Positions 17,232 through 24,735 of a stretch of DNA of 64,000 nt are shown piece by piece; within the stretch, counting starts at the first letter, position 1, and each line of letters opens with the position of its first letter. The translations under genes were made by a program, and so were the position numbers. Under the pieces are notes generated by a model. That model did not search any database. It saw only the letters and a list, made by a program, of their open reading frames with translations, and had not been told where the DNA came from. Source of the DNA: Pseudarthrobacter naphthalenicus (GTDB taxonomy: Bacteria; Actinomycetota; Actinomycetes; Actinomycetales; Micrococcaceae); the NCBI RefSeq assembly GCF_029076445.1, contig NZ_JARESG010000012.1:88295-152294 (forward strand), in the 5' to 3' direction.

Positions 17232-17992
17232 TGGCGCTCCTGCTCATGTGTCGTGGGGTACCCAAGGGAAAGCTTGGCGTCCACCAGATGATGGATGTCG
17301 TGCCGGATGTGCTCCAGCACTAACCGCTGGGCGTCCTCGGGTGCGTCATTTGCTATTGCGCGGGCCAGTGCAAGATGCTCGGCTGCCGCTTTCTCCGGAT
17401 CCCGGGCAAGGGATACGGGGGACCACAGAGCCTGGACTGTTTCCGCCTGCAACCGTATTTCTGCGTTCGTCAGCCTCGGCGACTGAGCCAGGACCGCCAG
17501 TTCGATATGAAACCTGCTGTCGGCGCGGGCACGTAATTCCGGTTTGTCGGTCATGACGACAGCCCGGCCGAGCTCCACCAGTCTGCTGACTTCATGTGCC
17601 TCGGCCCGCTCGCAGGCGAGCCGCACGGTGGCTGCGGCAATGGCAGCATGCTCATCCCCGACGTCTCTGATCTCTGCGATGGATGTTTCCCGGAACCACT
17701 TCTTAATAACGTCATCCGAGGTGAAGGGCTGCTTGGCGATGAATGTTCCGCCGTTGCGTCCCCGCCGCGTAGTGACGATTCCTTGGTCCCGCAGGTCCGC
17801 CAAGGCCTCCCGGAGGGTGGAGGATGCAACACCAAACATTTCCGAAAGGGCCGTCTCCGAGGGAAGCCGCTCACCAACCTTGAGCAGGCCGAGGGCGATC
17901 GCTTTGGAAATCCGGTCAACGATGGCCTCTGAGCGCTCGGTCTCGGGTAACGACCGGTAGACCTGGGCTTGAAATGTGGTGGTAGATGCCAA
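17228..17992 (-). CDS. GntR/FadR-family transcriptional regulator
   Basis: A GntR regulator with the winged helix-turn-helix first (AIALGLLKVGERLPSETALS, then VASSTLREALADLRDQGIV) and a FadR-type all-helical effector domain (FCD). The histidine/aspartate metal or ligand pattern is suggested by ADSRFHIELA and ILEHIRHDIHH-like residues. I chose the TTG at 17992, which has GGAG seven bases upstream; a GTG at 18076 would add 28 residues not typical of the family. It is divergent from the permease/demethylase operon and is overlapped by the Cache gene, so it probably controls that operon. Confidence 0.85.
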   Translation of the reverse strand: MASTTTFQAQVYRSLPETERSEAIVDRISKAIALGLLKVGERLPSETALSEMFGVASSTLREALADLRDQGIVTTRRGRNGGTFIAKQPFTSDDVIKKWFRETSIAEIRDVGDEHAAIAAATVRLACERAEAHEVSRLVELGRAVVMTDKPELRARADSRFHIELAVLAQSPRLTNAEIRLQAETVQALWSPVSLARDPEKAAAEHLALARAIANDAPEDAQRLVLEHIRHDIHHLVDAKLSLGYPTTHEQERQ

Positions 17993-18101
17993 AAAGAGAC
18001 TCCGTGCGATGTAGGGACCAGAACTGATTCTAATCCGGTGCCGAAGGTCCACCCCCAGGTGGGACGTGTACTCCACGTTCCGGCCCTGGATGGTGTTCCT
18101 T

Positions 18102-18122
18102 CTTGACCTGCCTTACGTCAAG
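18102..18122. promoter_or_regulatory. Inverted repeat in the GntR/permease divergent region
   Basis: CTTGAC at 18102-18107 and GTCAAG at 18117-18122 form a perfect 6-bp inverted repeat with a 9-base spacer, within the divergent region between the GntR gene and the permease gene. It is a plausible operator for the neighbouring GntR protein. A second candidate, GGT-N6-ACC in the stretch around 18160-18172, cannot be excluded. Confidence 0.4.
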
Positions 18123-18311
18123 AGTAAGGGGATCAGGCTCGAAAATCCACCGGAAACAAAGGTTATAAGACCATTTAGCCCTTCCAGTACCGCCAAGTTT
18201 GCGGAAACGTGCGGCATTTTCCGAGTGTTGCGCATCTAAACCTTTGAAAGTACAGTTTTACGGACGTGGCCCCGCTCACATCAAAAACCAGGGCCCATCA
18301 AAAGGAGTTCT

Positions 18312-19856
18312 ATGCGTGAAGAGATCACGGAGCCCGCGACGGAGTTCGCCGGCGACGAAGACGCTCAGCATCTCGCTAGTCTTGGCTACTCTTACCAGAG
18401 CCAGTTCAAGCGGGAGATGACGTTTTGGGGGAACGTTTCGCTGGGGTTTACCTACCTGTCGCCGGTTGTGGCCGTATATTCGCTGTTCGCAGCCTCCCTG
18501 AGTGCGGCCGGTCCCCCAATGTTCTGGTCACTCGTTATTGTCGGCGTTGGCCAATTCTTCGTCGCCTCGATTTTCGGTGAAGTTGTGGCCGCGTACCCAG
18601 TGGCCGGCGGAGTCTACCCGTGGTCCCGCCGGCTTTGGGGCCGCAAATGGGGTTGGATGAATGGCTGGGTCTACCTCGTTGCCCTCCTGACCAGCATCGG
18701 CAGCATTGCCTACGGGGCGGGGCCTTTCTTGAGCGCACTCCTGGGTATGGAGAACACTGTTGACTCTGTCATCGTGTCGGGCGTTGTGGTCATCGCGCTG
18801 GCGACAACTCTCAACCTTGGGGGAACCAAGGTGCTGAACACTGTTGCCATGCTGGGTCTGCTGGCCGAACTTGGCGGCGCCCTGGTAGTTGGAGGGTGGC
18901 TGCTGGTTACGGCCCGGCACCACGATCTCAGCGTCCTGTTTCAGGCATTCGGCGCAGGGGAAGGCAGTGATTATTTCGTCGCGTTCGCGGCAGCCGGACT
19001 GATCGGAATCTTTCAATACTACGGATTCGAAGCCTGCGGTGACGTGGCCGAGGAAGTAGTGAACCCTGGCCGCACCATTCCCAAGGCCATGAGGATGACC
19101 ATCTACATTGGCGGCTTTGCAGCCATGTTCGTGTGCCTGTCCCTCATCCTCGCTGTTCCCGATTTTGCTGCAGTGATCTCGGGCCAAGACACGGACCCCG
19201 TTGGCAACGTCCTCCTCTCGGCCTTCGGCCCTATCGGCTTCAAAGTGGTTCTGGGCGTGGTTATGGTCTCCTTCCTCTCCTGCGTGCTGAGCCTCCAAGC
19301 AGCCACCTCCCGGCTCGCCTATTCCATGGCCCGCGACGGCATGCTTCCAGGGAGCAAAGTTCTGAGCATCTTCAGTGAATCGCGGCGTGTGCCCCCGTAC
19401 GCCCTGCTCCTGGCAGGTGTGGTGCCGGCCCTTATCGTCATAGCATCAAAAGTTTCCAGCGACGCCCTGACGGTGATCATTTCCTTTGCAGCCATGGGCA
19501 TGTACATGGGTTTCCAGATGGTGGTTCTGGCCTCGCTGCGGGCCCGTCTCCTCGGCTGGAAGCCGAATGGAGCCTTCCAGCTTGGCCGCTGGGGCATCCC
19601 GGTCAACATCGCCGCCCTGGTGTGGGGAATCCTTGGCATCATCAACATGGCCTGGCCCAGAACGCCGGAAGACGGCTGGTTCGCCAACTACGTCGTCCTG
19701 ATCTCCGCCGTAGCAGTGGTGGCATCCGGCCTGATCTACATGGCCTGGAAGAAGCCACACCTCAAGGGTGACGCGCCGGCAGCCGACGCCATTCCGGCCG
19801 CCCCTGCCCATGACCGCTCGGACTCCCTCGTCGGGGCATCAAAGGGTGGAAGGTAA
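18312..19856 (+). CDS. APC-family amino acid/amine permease
   Basis: A 514-residue permease with about 12 membrane helices after a cytosolic N-terminus of about 35 residues. The first helix carries GNVSLGFTYLSPVVAVYSLF, as in APC transporters, followed by VAAYPVAGGVYPWSRRLWG and FEACGDVAEEVVNPGRTIPKAM, which is diagnostic for the amino acid/choline permease branch. AAGGAG lies six bases before the ATG. It is the first gene of an operon with three oxidative N-demethylase subunits, so it probably imports a methylated amine or N-methyl amino acid; the substrate is inferred from context. Confidence 0.88.
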   Translation: MREEITEPATEFAGDEDAQHLASLGYSYQSQFKREMTFWGNVSLGFTYLSPVVAVYSLFAASLSAAGPPMFWSLVIVGVGQFFVASIFGEVVAAYPVAGGVYPWSRRLWGRKWGWMNGWVYLVALLTSIGSIAYGAGPFLSALLGMENTVDSVIVSGVVVIALATTLNLGGTKVLNTVAMLGLLAELGGALVVGGWLLVTARHHDLSVLFQAFGAGEGSDYFVAFAAAGLIGIFQYYGFEACGDVAEEVVNPGRTIPKAMRMTIYIGGFAAMFVCLSLILAVPDFAAVISGQDTDPVGNVLLSAFGPIGFKVVLGVVMVSFLSCVLSLQAATSRLAYSMARDGMLPGSKVLSIFSESRRVPPYALLLAGVVPALIVIASKVSSDALTVIISFAAMGMYMGFQMVVLASLRARLLGWKPNGAFQLGRWGIPVNIAALVWGILGIINMAWPRTPEDGWFANYVVLISAVAVVASGLIYMAWKKPHLKGDAPAADAIPAAPAHDRSDSLVGASKGGR

Positions 19857-19863
19857 CAAGCGC

Positions 19864-20469
19864 ATGCTTATCACTGGCATCAAGAGCCGCCCGGTCTACG
19901 ACGAACTCACACCGATGGCAAGCGGGCTGAGCCACGTCGCTGCTGCGCAAGGCAGCGGCGGAGGGCCGCTGGTGCGCCTGCTAGGAGAGATGGACTCCGA
20001 CCAGCTGGCCGCCACCACCGTGCTGTATTCAACCGAGTCATTCACAGGCCAGAACTATCTAGCTAACATCCAAAAATTCACCGTACGCGAGCTCATCGTG
20101 TTCCAGAGCAACGCCGACACTGTTAAGGGACTCGACGCATTCCTCGCCACAGCAACGATGGGAACCCGGCTGTACATCTCCGGTTCGGAGGGGTTCATCG
20201 GCACATCAATGCAGGTCGCAACGTCCTACGGGGTGAACCGGGATGAGGTGCTACGCGAGCACGCGGGCTCCTTCGTCAGACGGGTGTGGTGCGCGCACTG
20301 CAGCCACTACTCGGAGAACGTGACCCGGCGGATCTTCCAATGCCCCGGCTGTCAACGCAATCTGATCGTTCGCGATCACTATTCCGGAAGGCTCGCTGCC
20401 TTCCAGGGAGTAAAGGCTGATGGCGAAGTCCCCGGGGAACTGCCCGACAACGAGGAGTTGGATACATGA
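19864..20469 (+). CDS. dmmA: Dimethylamine monooxygenase subunit DmmA-like protein
   Basis: A 201-residue protein. Residues 1-135 form an alpha/beta domain resembling a Rossmann-like DmmA N-terminal region (STESFTGQNYLANI, then TRLYISGSEGFIG). The C-terminal part carries C143-x2-C146 and C160-x2-C163 in WCAHCSHYSENVTRR and QCPGCQR, the zinc-finger-like DmmA C-terminal signature, followed by RDHYSGRLAAFQGV. The ATG at 19864 follows the permease stop by seven bases; GGAAGG is upstream. Its stop overlaps the reductase start by four bases (ATGA). In dimethylamine monooxygenases this subunit partners a flavin/iron-sulfur reductase and a DUF3445 haem subunit, both of which follow here. Confidence 0.8.
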   Translation: MLITGIKSRPVYDELTPMASGLSHVAAAQGSGGGPLVRLLGEMDSDQLAATTVLYSTESFTGQNYLANIQKFTVRELIVFQSNADTVKGLDAFLATATMGTRLYISGSEGFIGTSMQVATSYGVNRDEVLREHAGSFVRRVWCAHCSHYSENVTRRIFQCPGCQRNLIVRDHYSGRLAAFQGVKADGEVPGELPDNEELDT

Positions 20470-21437
20470 GCGAGGCGCAGCACGGAGCCCTGCGGTTGAA
20501 AGTCGACCGCATTGAACCGGTCACACCGGAAATAAAACGGTTCACATTTTCAGCAGCTGACGGATCGTGGCTTCCTCCCTTTTCGGGAGGCAGCCACGTC
20601 AGAGTCCTGATTGAGTCCGACGGCGACACCCGCCGCAACGCGTACTCGCTGATGAGTTCGCCCTACGACACAAGCCAGTATCAAATCGCTGTCCGTCGAG
20701 TCGAGGACGGCAAGCGCGGCTCAATCAGCATGCACGAGAACGTCCGGGAAGGCGACGTCCTGTCCGTCACGACGCCCGCGAATCTCTTTCCCGTCTCCAA
20801 GCATGCCCGGCACCACCTCTTCATCGCCGGTGGCGTCGGGGTTACCCCGATCTATGCACAGCTGGAAGAACTGAGCGTCAAGGGCGGGTCCTTCGAGCTC
20901 CACCTGGCCGTTCGGGGTGCAGAGCATGCAGCCCTCGGCCATGAGCTCAAGGGACTTTACGGGGACAAGGTCACGCTGTACGGCGTTGGCGACGGACCCC
21001 GGCTGAACTCCTCGGAGATCCTGGCCGAACGGCCGCTCGGAACCCATGCCTACGTCTGCGGACCGGCACGGATGGTGGACGACGTTATCGGGTCCGCCCA
21101 TGCCCTGGGCTGGACCGAGTCGCACATCCACTACGAAAGGTTCGATGATGTCGGGTCAACCGGCAGTCCCTTCTCGGTCACCCTGGCACGGTCCGGGGCT
21201 GTAATCGATGTTTCACCGGAGCAGTCATTGCTGGAAGCGGCCGAAGAGGCTGGCCACAAGCTGCCCTATCTCTGCCGGGGAGGGGCCTGCGGTGAGTGCG
21301 AGATCGAGGTCCTCGAGCTCGAGGGCACCATCGATCACCGGGACGACTGGCTGTCGGAATCTGATCGCTGCACCAACAAGCTCATCATGCCCTGCGTTTC
21401 GCGGGCCACCTGCTCAAAACTCGTCATAGATGCCTAG
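20466..21437 (+). CDS. dmmB: DmmB-like phthalate-dioxygenase-type reductase
   Basis: A 323-residue PDR/VanB-family electron-transfer protein. FMN domain: R57-N-A-Y60-S-L. NAD domain: AGGVGVTPIYAQ at 121-132 and YVCGPARM at 196-203. C-terminal plant-type [2Fe-2S] domain with ligands C270, C275, C278 (CRGGACGEC) and C310. It passes electrons from NAD(P)H to the haem monooxygenase subunit. It overlaps the dmmA-like gene by four bases and is followed 11 bases later by the DUF3445 gene, as expected for a three-part oxidative N-demethylase. Confidence 0.9.
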   Translation: MSEAQHGALRLKVDRIEPVTPEIKRFTFSAADGSWLPPFSGGSHVRVLIESDGDTRRNAYSLMSSPYDTSQYQIAVRRVEDGKRGSISMHENVREGDVLSVTTPANLFPVSKHARHHLFIAGGVGVTPIYAQLEELSVKGGSFELHLAVRGAEHAALGHELKGLYGDKVTLYGVGDGPRLNSSEILAERPLGTHAYVCGPARMVDDVIGSAHALGWTESHIHYERFDDVGSTGSPFSVTLARSGAVIDVSPEQSLLEAAEEAGHKLPYLCRGGACGECEIEVLELEGTIDHRDDWLSESDRCTNKLIMPCVSRATCSKLVIDA

Positions 21438-21448
21438 GAGAACTCCCC

Positions 21449-22540
21449 ATGACAGTGATATCCCAGTCCGAGTTTAGCGCGAATGAGACGTACACCCCCG
21501 AGGGTGAGTACCAGTTCCGGAACTCCCGCGAGGCAGTCCGCCGACTTCCGTTCCCGTTTCCGGACGACGAGTATGCCTACTCGATGAATCTCGAGCCCCA
21601 CGTTCCCGCCGGCGACGGTGCGCTCCGGGCAGCATTCGATATTGATGAACACTATGTATCCGAATGCGCCCACCGGGCCCAGATGCTGGAAGACATGCCG
21701 GGCGTCAACTACATTGCGCTGCCGCACATGCTGGAGGCGCAATGGGACCTGCTAGAGCTCATCTTCGAGTCCTACAACCGAGATTTCCCGGAGCACTTCA
21801 CCCTCACCAAGAGCGGGAATGAGTGGCGGTGGCAGAACCGTCTCCTCGAAATCGACGATTCGTTCACCTTCGGCGACCCGGCAACCCTGCCGATGGATCC
21901 GATGGAGTACGCCACGAGGCAGGCGCAGGGCGAATTTGTCGTTCTCGAGGAGAAGGACAACACGCTGGTCATCGGTGCCGGGATGACCACCCAGCGGGCC
22001 GACTACTCCCTGCAGTTCAACATGGGCATGAGCTTTTTCGAGTTCCACGGACCGGTGCCCAAGCTGCATGAGACGGGCATCCTGGACCGGGCGCTCAAGT
22101 TCCTGCTCCGGATGAAGCCCGGCCACCCGGTCCGGCGCGTCAACTGGTCCCTTACCGTCCACCCGCGCCTGGAGACGTCCGTGGAAACGCTCCCGGACTG
22201 GGCGCCGGACCGGGCGAAGGTCACCGCAGAGAACGCAGGAGAGATGGTGTACCTGCGAATCGAACTGCAGCCCCTGCACCGTCTGCCGCGCTCGAACGCC
22301 ATAGTCTTCCCGGTCCGTACCTACCTCGTCAGCCTGGCTGAACTGGTGCAGCACGCTCCGGACTGGGCGAAACGGGTGCACCGCGCCTTGGCTTCGATCG
22401 ACCACGAGCTTGTCGACTACAAGGGCTTCCACCGCTACCACGACGTTGCCGTCGAATGGCTCTCACACCACGACGACGGTGCACCCTTGGCCACGGGCTA
22501 CCCCTGGATCGAGGGCGGGATCCAGCCCGGCGACAGCTAA
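21449..22540 (+). CDS. dmmD: Haem-dependent oxidative N-demethylase alpha subunit-like (DUF3445)
   Basis: A 363-residue DUF3445/HODM protein. Family stretches include FPFPDDEYAYSMNLEP, CAHRAQMLEDMPGVNYIALP, the DDSFTFGDPA segment, RRVNWSLTVHPRLE and YLRIELQPLHRLPRSNAIVFP. Members oxidise secondary or tertiary methylamines, releasing formaldehyde. AGGAG lies seven bases before the ATG. Gene order here (A-B-D after a permease) differs from the described dmmDABC order, and no dmmC-like gene is seen. Whether the substrate is dimethylamine or a larger N-methyl compound cannot be told from sequence. Confidence 0.85.
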   Translation: MTVISQSEFSANETYTPEGEYQFRNSREAVRRLPFPFPDDEYAYSMNLEPHVPAGDGALRAAFDIDEHYVSECAHRAQMLEDMPGVNYIALPHMLEAQWDLLELIFESYNRDFPEHFTLTKSGNEWRWQNRLLEIDDSFTFGDPATLPMDPMEYATRQAQGEFVVLEEKDNTLVIGAGMTTQRADYSLQFNMGMSFFEFHGPVPKLHETGILDRALKFLLRMKPGHPVRRVNWSLTVHPRLETSVETLPDWAPDRAKVTAENAGEMVYLRIELQPLHRLPRSNAIVFPVRTYLVSLAELVQHAPDWAKRVHRALASIDHELVDYKGFHRYHDVAVEWLSHHDDGAPLATGYPWIEGGIQPGDS

Positions 22541-22562
22541 GCCGGACTAAGGGAAGACCGCG

Positions 22563-22599
22563 GGGCGGCATCATCTAGCTGATAGGGATGATGCCGCCC
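22563..22599 (+). terminator. Terminator of the permease/N-demethylase operon
   Basis: Arms 22563-22575 (GGGCGGCATCATC) and 22587-22599 pair perfectly over 13 bp around an 11-base loop, 22 bases after the DUF3445 stop, and are followed by TTGGG. Confidence 0.75.
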
Positions 22600-22610
22600 T
22601 TGGGCGTTCT

Positions 22611-22855
22611 CGGCAGTTCTCCATGCCGCTGGCGCAGCTGGGGTCCATGGCCAGCCTGCTGCAGTCAGGGGTGGCGTCCGCGGAGCCGGATCGCTTCGTT
22701 GTCCTGATGGCGGAACCGGGGCAGACGGTGGCGATTGTGGGCCCATCGGGGCCGGGAAGACCACGCTTGTGAACCTATGATGCGGTTCTACGAGCTGAAT
22801 TCCGGGCGGATAACGATCGACGACGTGAACATCACCTGGGTGCCGCGGCGCGCCC
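22611..22855 (+). pseudogene. Decayed fragment of an ABC exporter gene
   Basis: This stretch matches two separated parts of the exporter gene at 12678-14702. Bases 22611-22685 match about 13816-13890 (LAQLGSMANLLQSGVAS region), and 22706-22852 match about 14033-14176 (Walker A and following region). About 140 bases between them are missing. Single-base losses break the frame: within GGGCCCATCGGGG-like sequence around 22740 and at AACCTATG near 22775. No full-length exporter remains. It may be a remnant of a paralogue or the edge of an old duplication that now brackets the 15-22.5 kb segment. Confidence 0.85.
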
Positions 22856-23264
22856 GATATTCCGACGGAAGCCCAAGACCTCCTCGCAAAACTCCGCCGC
22901 GAAGTCACTAAGCCACTTGGCACGAGTCAGGTCTGAATCCCCCCATCCGGTGACGCCGTGATCTGATATGTAGGGGTTTCTTGTCAAGAGGGCAAGGGTG
23001 AGCGGTCCGCGGCTGGCTTGTCGTGGACCGCTCGTTTGTGTCCGTTCGGGGTCCGTTGGGGGTGGCTGGCGCGTCTTGATCGACGGGGGCGCTGTCAGAC
23101 TGATATGCGCGGGTTGGTTACCGCAGGACGAGGTGTTCGGCTGGAGGGGTGCCGCTGGTCTAGAAATGTCGGGCGTCGCCGGCTATGGCCGGTTGTCCAT
23201 AGGTCAATCGCGGGTCTCCTCCACGCTGCCGAGCCATCGGGTCGGGGCCGGGAACGGCACACGT
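22856..23264. other. Gap between pseudogene and IS110 transposase gene
   Basis: There is no convincing gene. Bases 22852-22935 hold a short open tail ending in TGA whose translation looks protein-like (DIPTEAQDLLAKLRREV), possibly the C-terminus of another lost gene. A 9-bp stem, GAGCGGTCC/GGACCGCTC, lies near 22999-23035. On the minus strand, TTGACA at 22987-22982 is promoter-like and faces away from the transposase. Part of this gap probably belongs to the 3' end of the insertion element. Confidence 0.35.
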
Positions 23265-24470
23265 CTATTCATCCGTCCATGGCTGTTCCTGTTGGACCGC
23301 GGAGGCGAGGGACCAGCACCAGCCGGCCAGTTCACGGGCAATGGCGACGTTCGCGATGACCCTGCGCTTGTGGCGCGCTTCGAACTGGTCCCACTTGTGA
23401 TGCAAGCGGTGATTACCTTGGTGACCGCGGACCCGAGAGTGCTCATCGGCTGCATCCCAGCGGGCACGCATCTCACGGCTGACGTTGCTGTAGGGCCGGC
23501 GGTGGTGCCAAGCGGCCTCGACCAACAGTCGGCGGGCGTGGGTGTTGCCTGTTTTGGTGATACCGCCCAAGGACCTTGAAGCTCCGGAGGAATGCTCCGA
23601 AGGCACCAGGCCCAGGTACGCGCCAATGGTGCTGCCAGTGAAACGGGTCCAGTCACCGATCTCCACTGCCAAGCCGAAAGCGGTGAGCACGGAGATTCCA
23701 CGTAAACACATCAACGCCCGGACCACCGGGGCGTATCGGTCAGTCGCGGCCAGAGCGGTGATCTTAGCGTCCAGACGGTTCCTGCGGTCCAGGGTCAATT
23801 GCGCTGCTTCGAGGCTGGCCTCGAAGGCTGCCTGCAAGGCTGGGTTCTCGAAATGTTGCCGGTGCAGCCAGGTGTGGTGGGCTTCGGTCCATGCCTTGCC
23901 TCCGGAGTAGACCAGACCGTGGCGCAGCAGGAGCTTGGAGATCCTGTTTCTGGCCCGCATGAGATCCGCGCGGATGTCCTCTCGGGCGCGCACGAGGTCC
24001 CGGGCGGCTTCGTCCGCGCTGCCGGGGACCCGCACGGGTGTTATTTGTCCCAGCAGGGCCAACCGGGCCAGGTGCTCGGCATCGCGTGCATCGGTCTTCA
24101 CCCTGTCCCCGGACGGCCGCTGAAGTTTCGAGGGTGCCGCGACCAGGCACTCGATGCCTGCACCGGTCAGTAGCCGGGCCAAGCCGAATCCCGTGGGACC
24201 GGCCTCATAAACAACCAGAACGGGGCCCGGCAGCCCGGTCACCCACTCGGCGATCCCGGCATCGTTGGCGGCCAGGCTTTGCCGAAAAATTTCGCCGGTT
24301 TCCCGGTCTATCGCGCAGCCTTTCACACTGCGTGCGTGGACATCCAAACCGACGTAAGTACGCTTATTCATGGCTGGAACCTCCAGACGTTCAAATGTGG
24401 CTCTGCCAGTCCACACCCCCCGCAGCTAAATGCGGAAAGACCCGGAGTTGGTAACCCACGAACCTCTTTG
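22960..24470 (-). mobile_element. IS110-family insertion element (ends approximate)
   Basis: The element is defined by its DEDD transposase. IS110 elements lack classical terminal inverted repeats and make no regular target duplications, so the ends cannot be fixed by eye. The downstream noncoding part (about 300 bases) and the upstream part (about 170 bases before the small ORF at 24544) are the places where a bridge RNA would be encoded. The upstream side contains the hairpin GAACCTC/GAGGTTC near 24459-24481. Confidence 0.4.
23265..24371 (-). CDS. IS110-family transposase (DEDD type)
   Basis: A 368-residue transposase. The RuvC-like N-terminal domain has GLDVHARSVKG (D10), VVYEAGPTGFG and VKTDARDAEHLARL, giving the D-E-D-D residues. 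The C-terminal transposase-20 domain has LRGISVLTAFGLAVEIGDW and YLGLVPSEHSSGASRSLGGI, with the catalytic serine segment, then KTGNTHARRLLVEAAW. The ATG at 24371 has GGAGG nearby, and the frame opens slightly further upstream without a better signal. The gene is complete, so the element may still be active. It lies between an ABC exporter remnant and a lower-GC gene pair, marking this area as a site of rearrangement. Confidence 0.93.
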   Translation of the reverse strand: MNKRTYVGLDVHARSVKGCAIDRETGEIFRQSLAANDAGIAEWVTGLPGPVLVVYEAGPTGFGLARLLTGAGIECLVAAPSKLQRPSGDRVKTDARDAEHLARLALLGQITPVRVPGSADEAARDLVRAREDIRADLMRARNRISKLLLRHGLVYSGGKAWTEAHHTWLHRQHFENPALQAAFEASLEAAQLTLDRRNRLDAKITALAATDRYAPVVRALMCLRGISVLTAFGLAVEIGDWTRFTGSTIGAYLGLVPSEHSSGASRSLGGITKTGNTHARRLLVEAAWHHRRPYSNVSREMRARWDAADEHSRVRGHQGNHRLHHKWDQFEARHKRRVIANVAIARELAGWCWSLASAVQQEQPWTDE

Positions 24471-24543
24471 AACCCGAGGTTCCAGTCCTACGCCAGCGGC
24501 AAGCCCACGCTCATATCGTCTAGAAGCTTTCCACGGTTGATCC

Positions 24544-24735
24544 CTACCCGACCCGAGATGCCGCGTACGAACCCGTCTCCACTGGAACTGCTGCATTTTG
24601 AGACTGATTGGAGACCTCACGGTTACCGGGTTGTGGCCTGCGCGGATAGTCCAACCAATATTTCCGGTATTCCGACTCAAAACCCTCCAAGAAGCGAAGC
24701 ATTTCATTCCGTGGAGCGAACACAGCCCCCTGCAT
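24544..24735 (-). CDS. Small ORF coupled to the HEPN-motif gene
   Basis: A 63-residue ORF whose ATG overlaps the stop of the upstream 740-residue gene (TGATG), the usual arrangement of coupled genes. The protein starts MQGAVFAPRNEMLRFLEG, with many aromatic and charged residues (FESEYRKYWLDYPRRP), then becomes low in complexity. It ends close to the presumed IS110 boundary, so it may be intact or may be the 5' remnant of a longer gene cut by the insertion. I recognise no family. Confidence 0.45.
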   Translation of the reverse strand: MQGAVFAPRNEMLRFLEGFESEYRKYWLDYPRRPQPGNREVSNQSQNAAVPVETGSYAASRVG

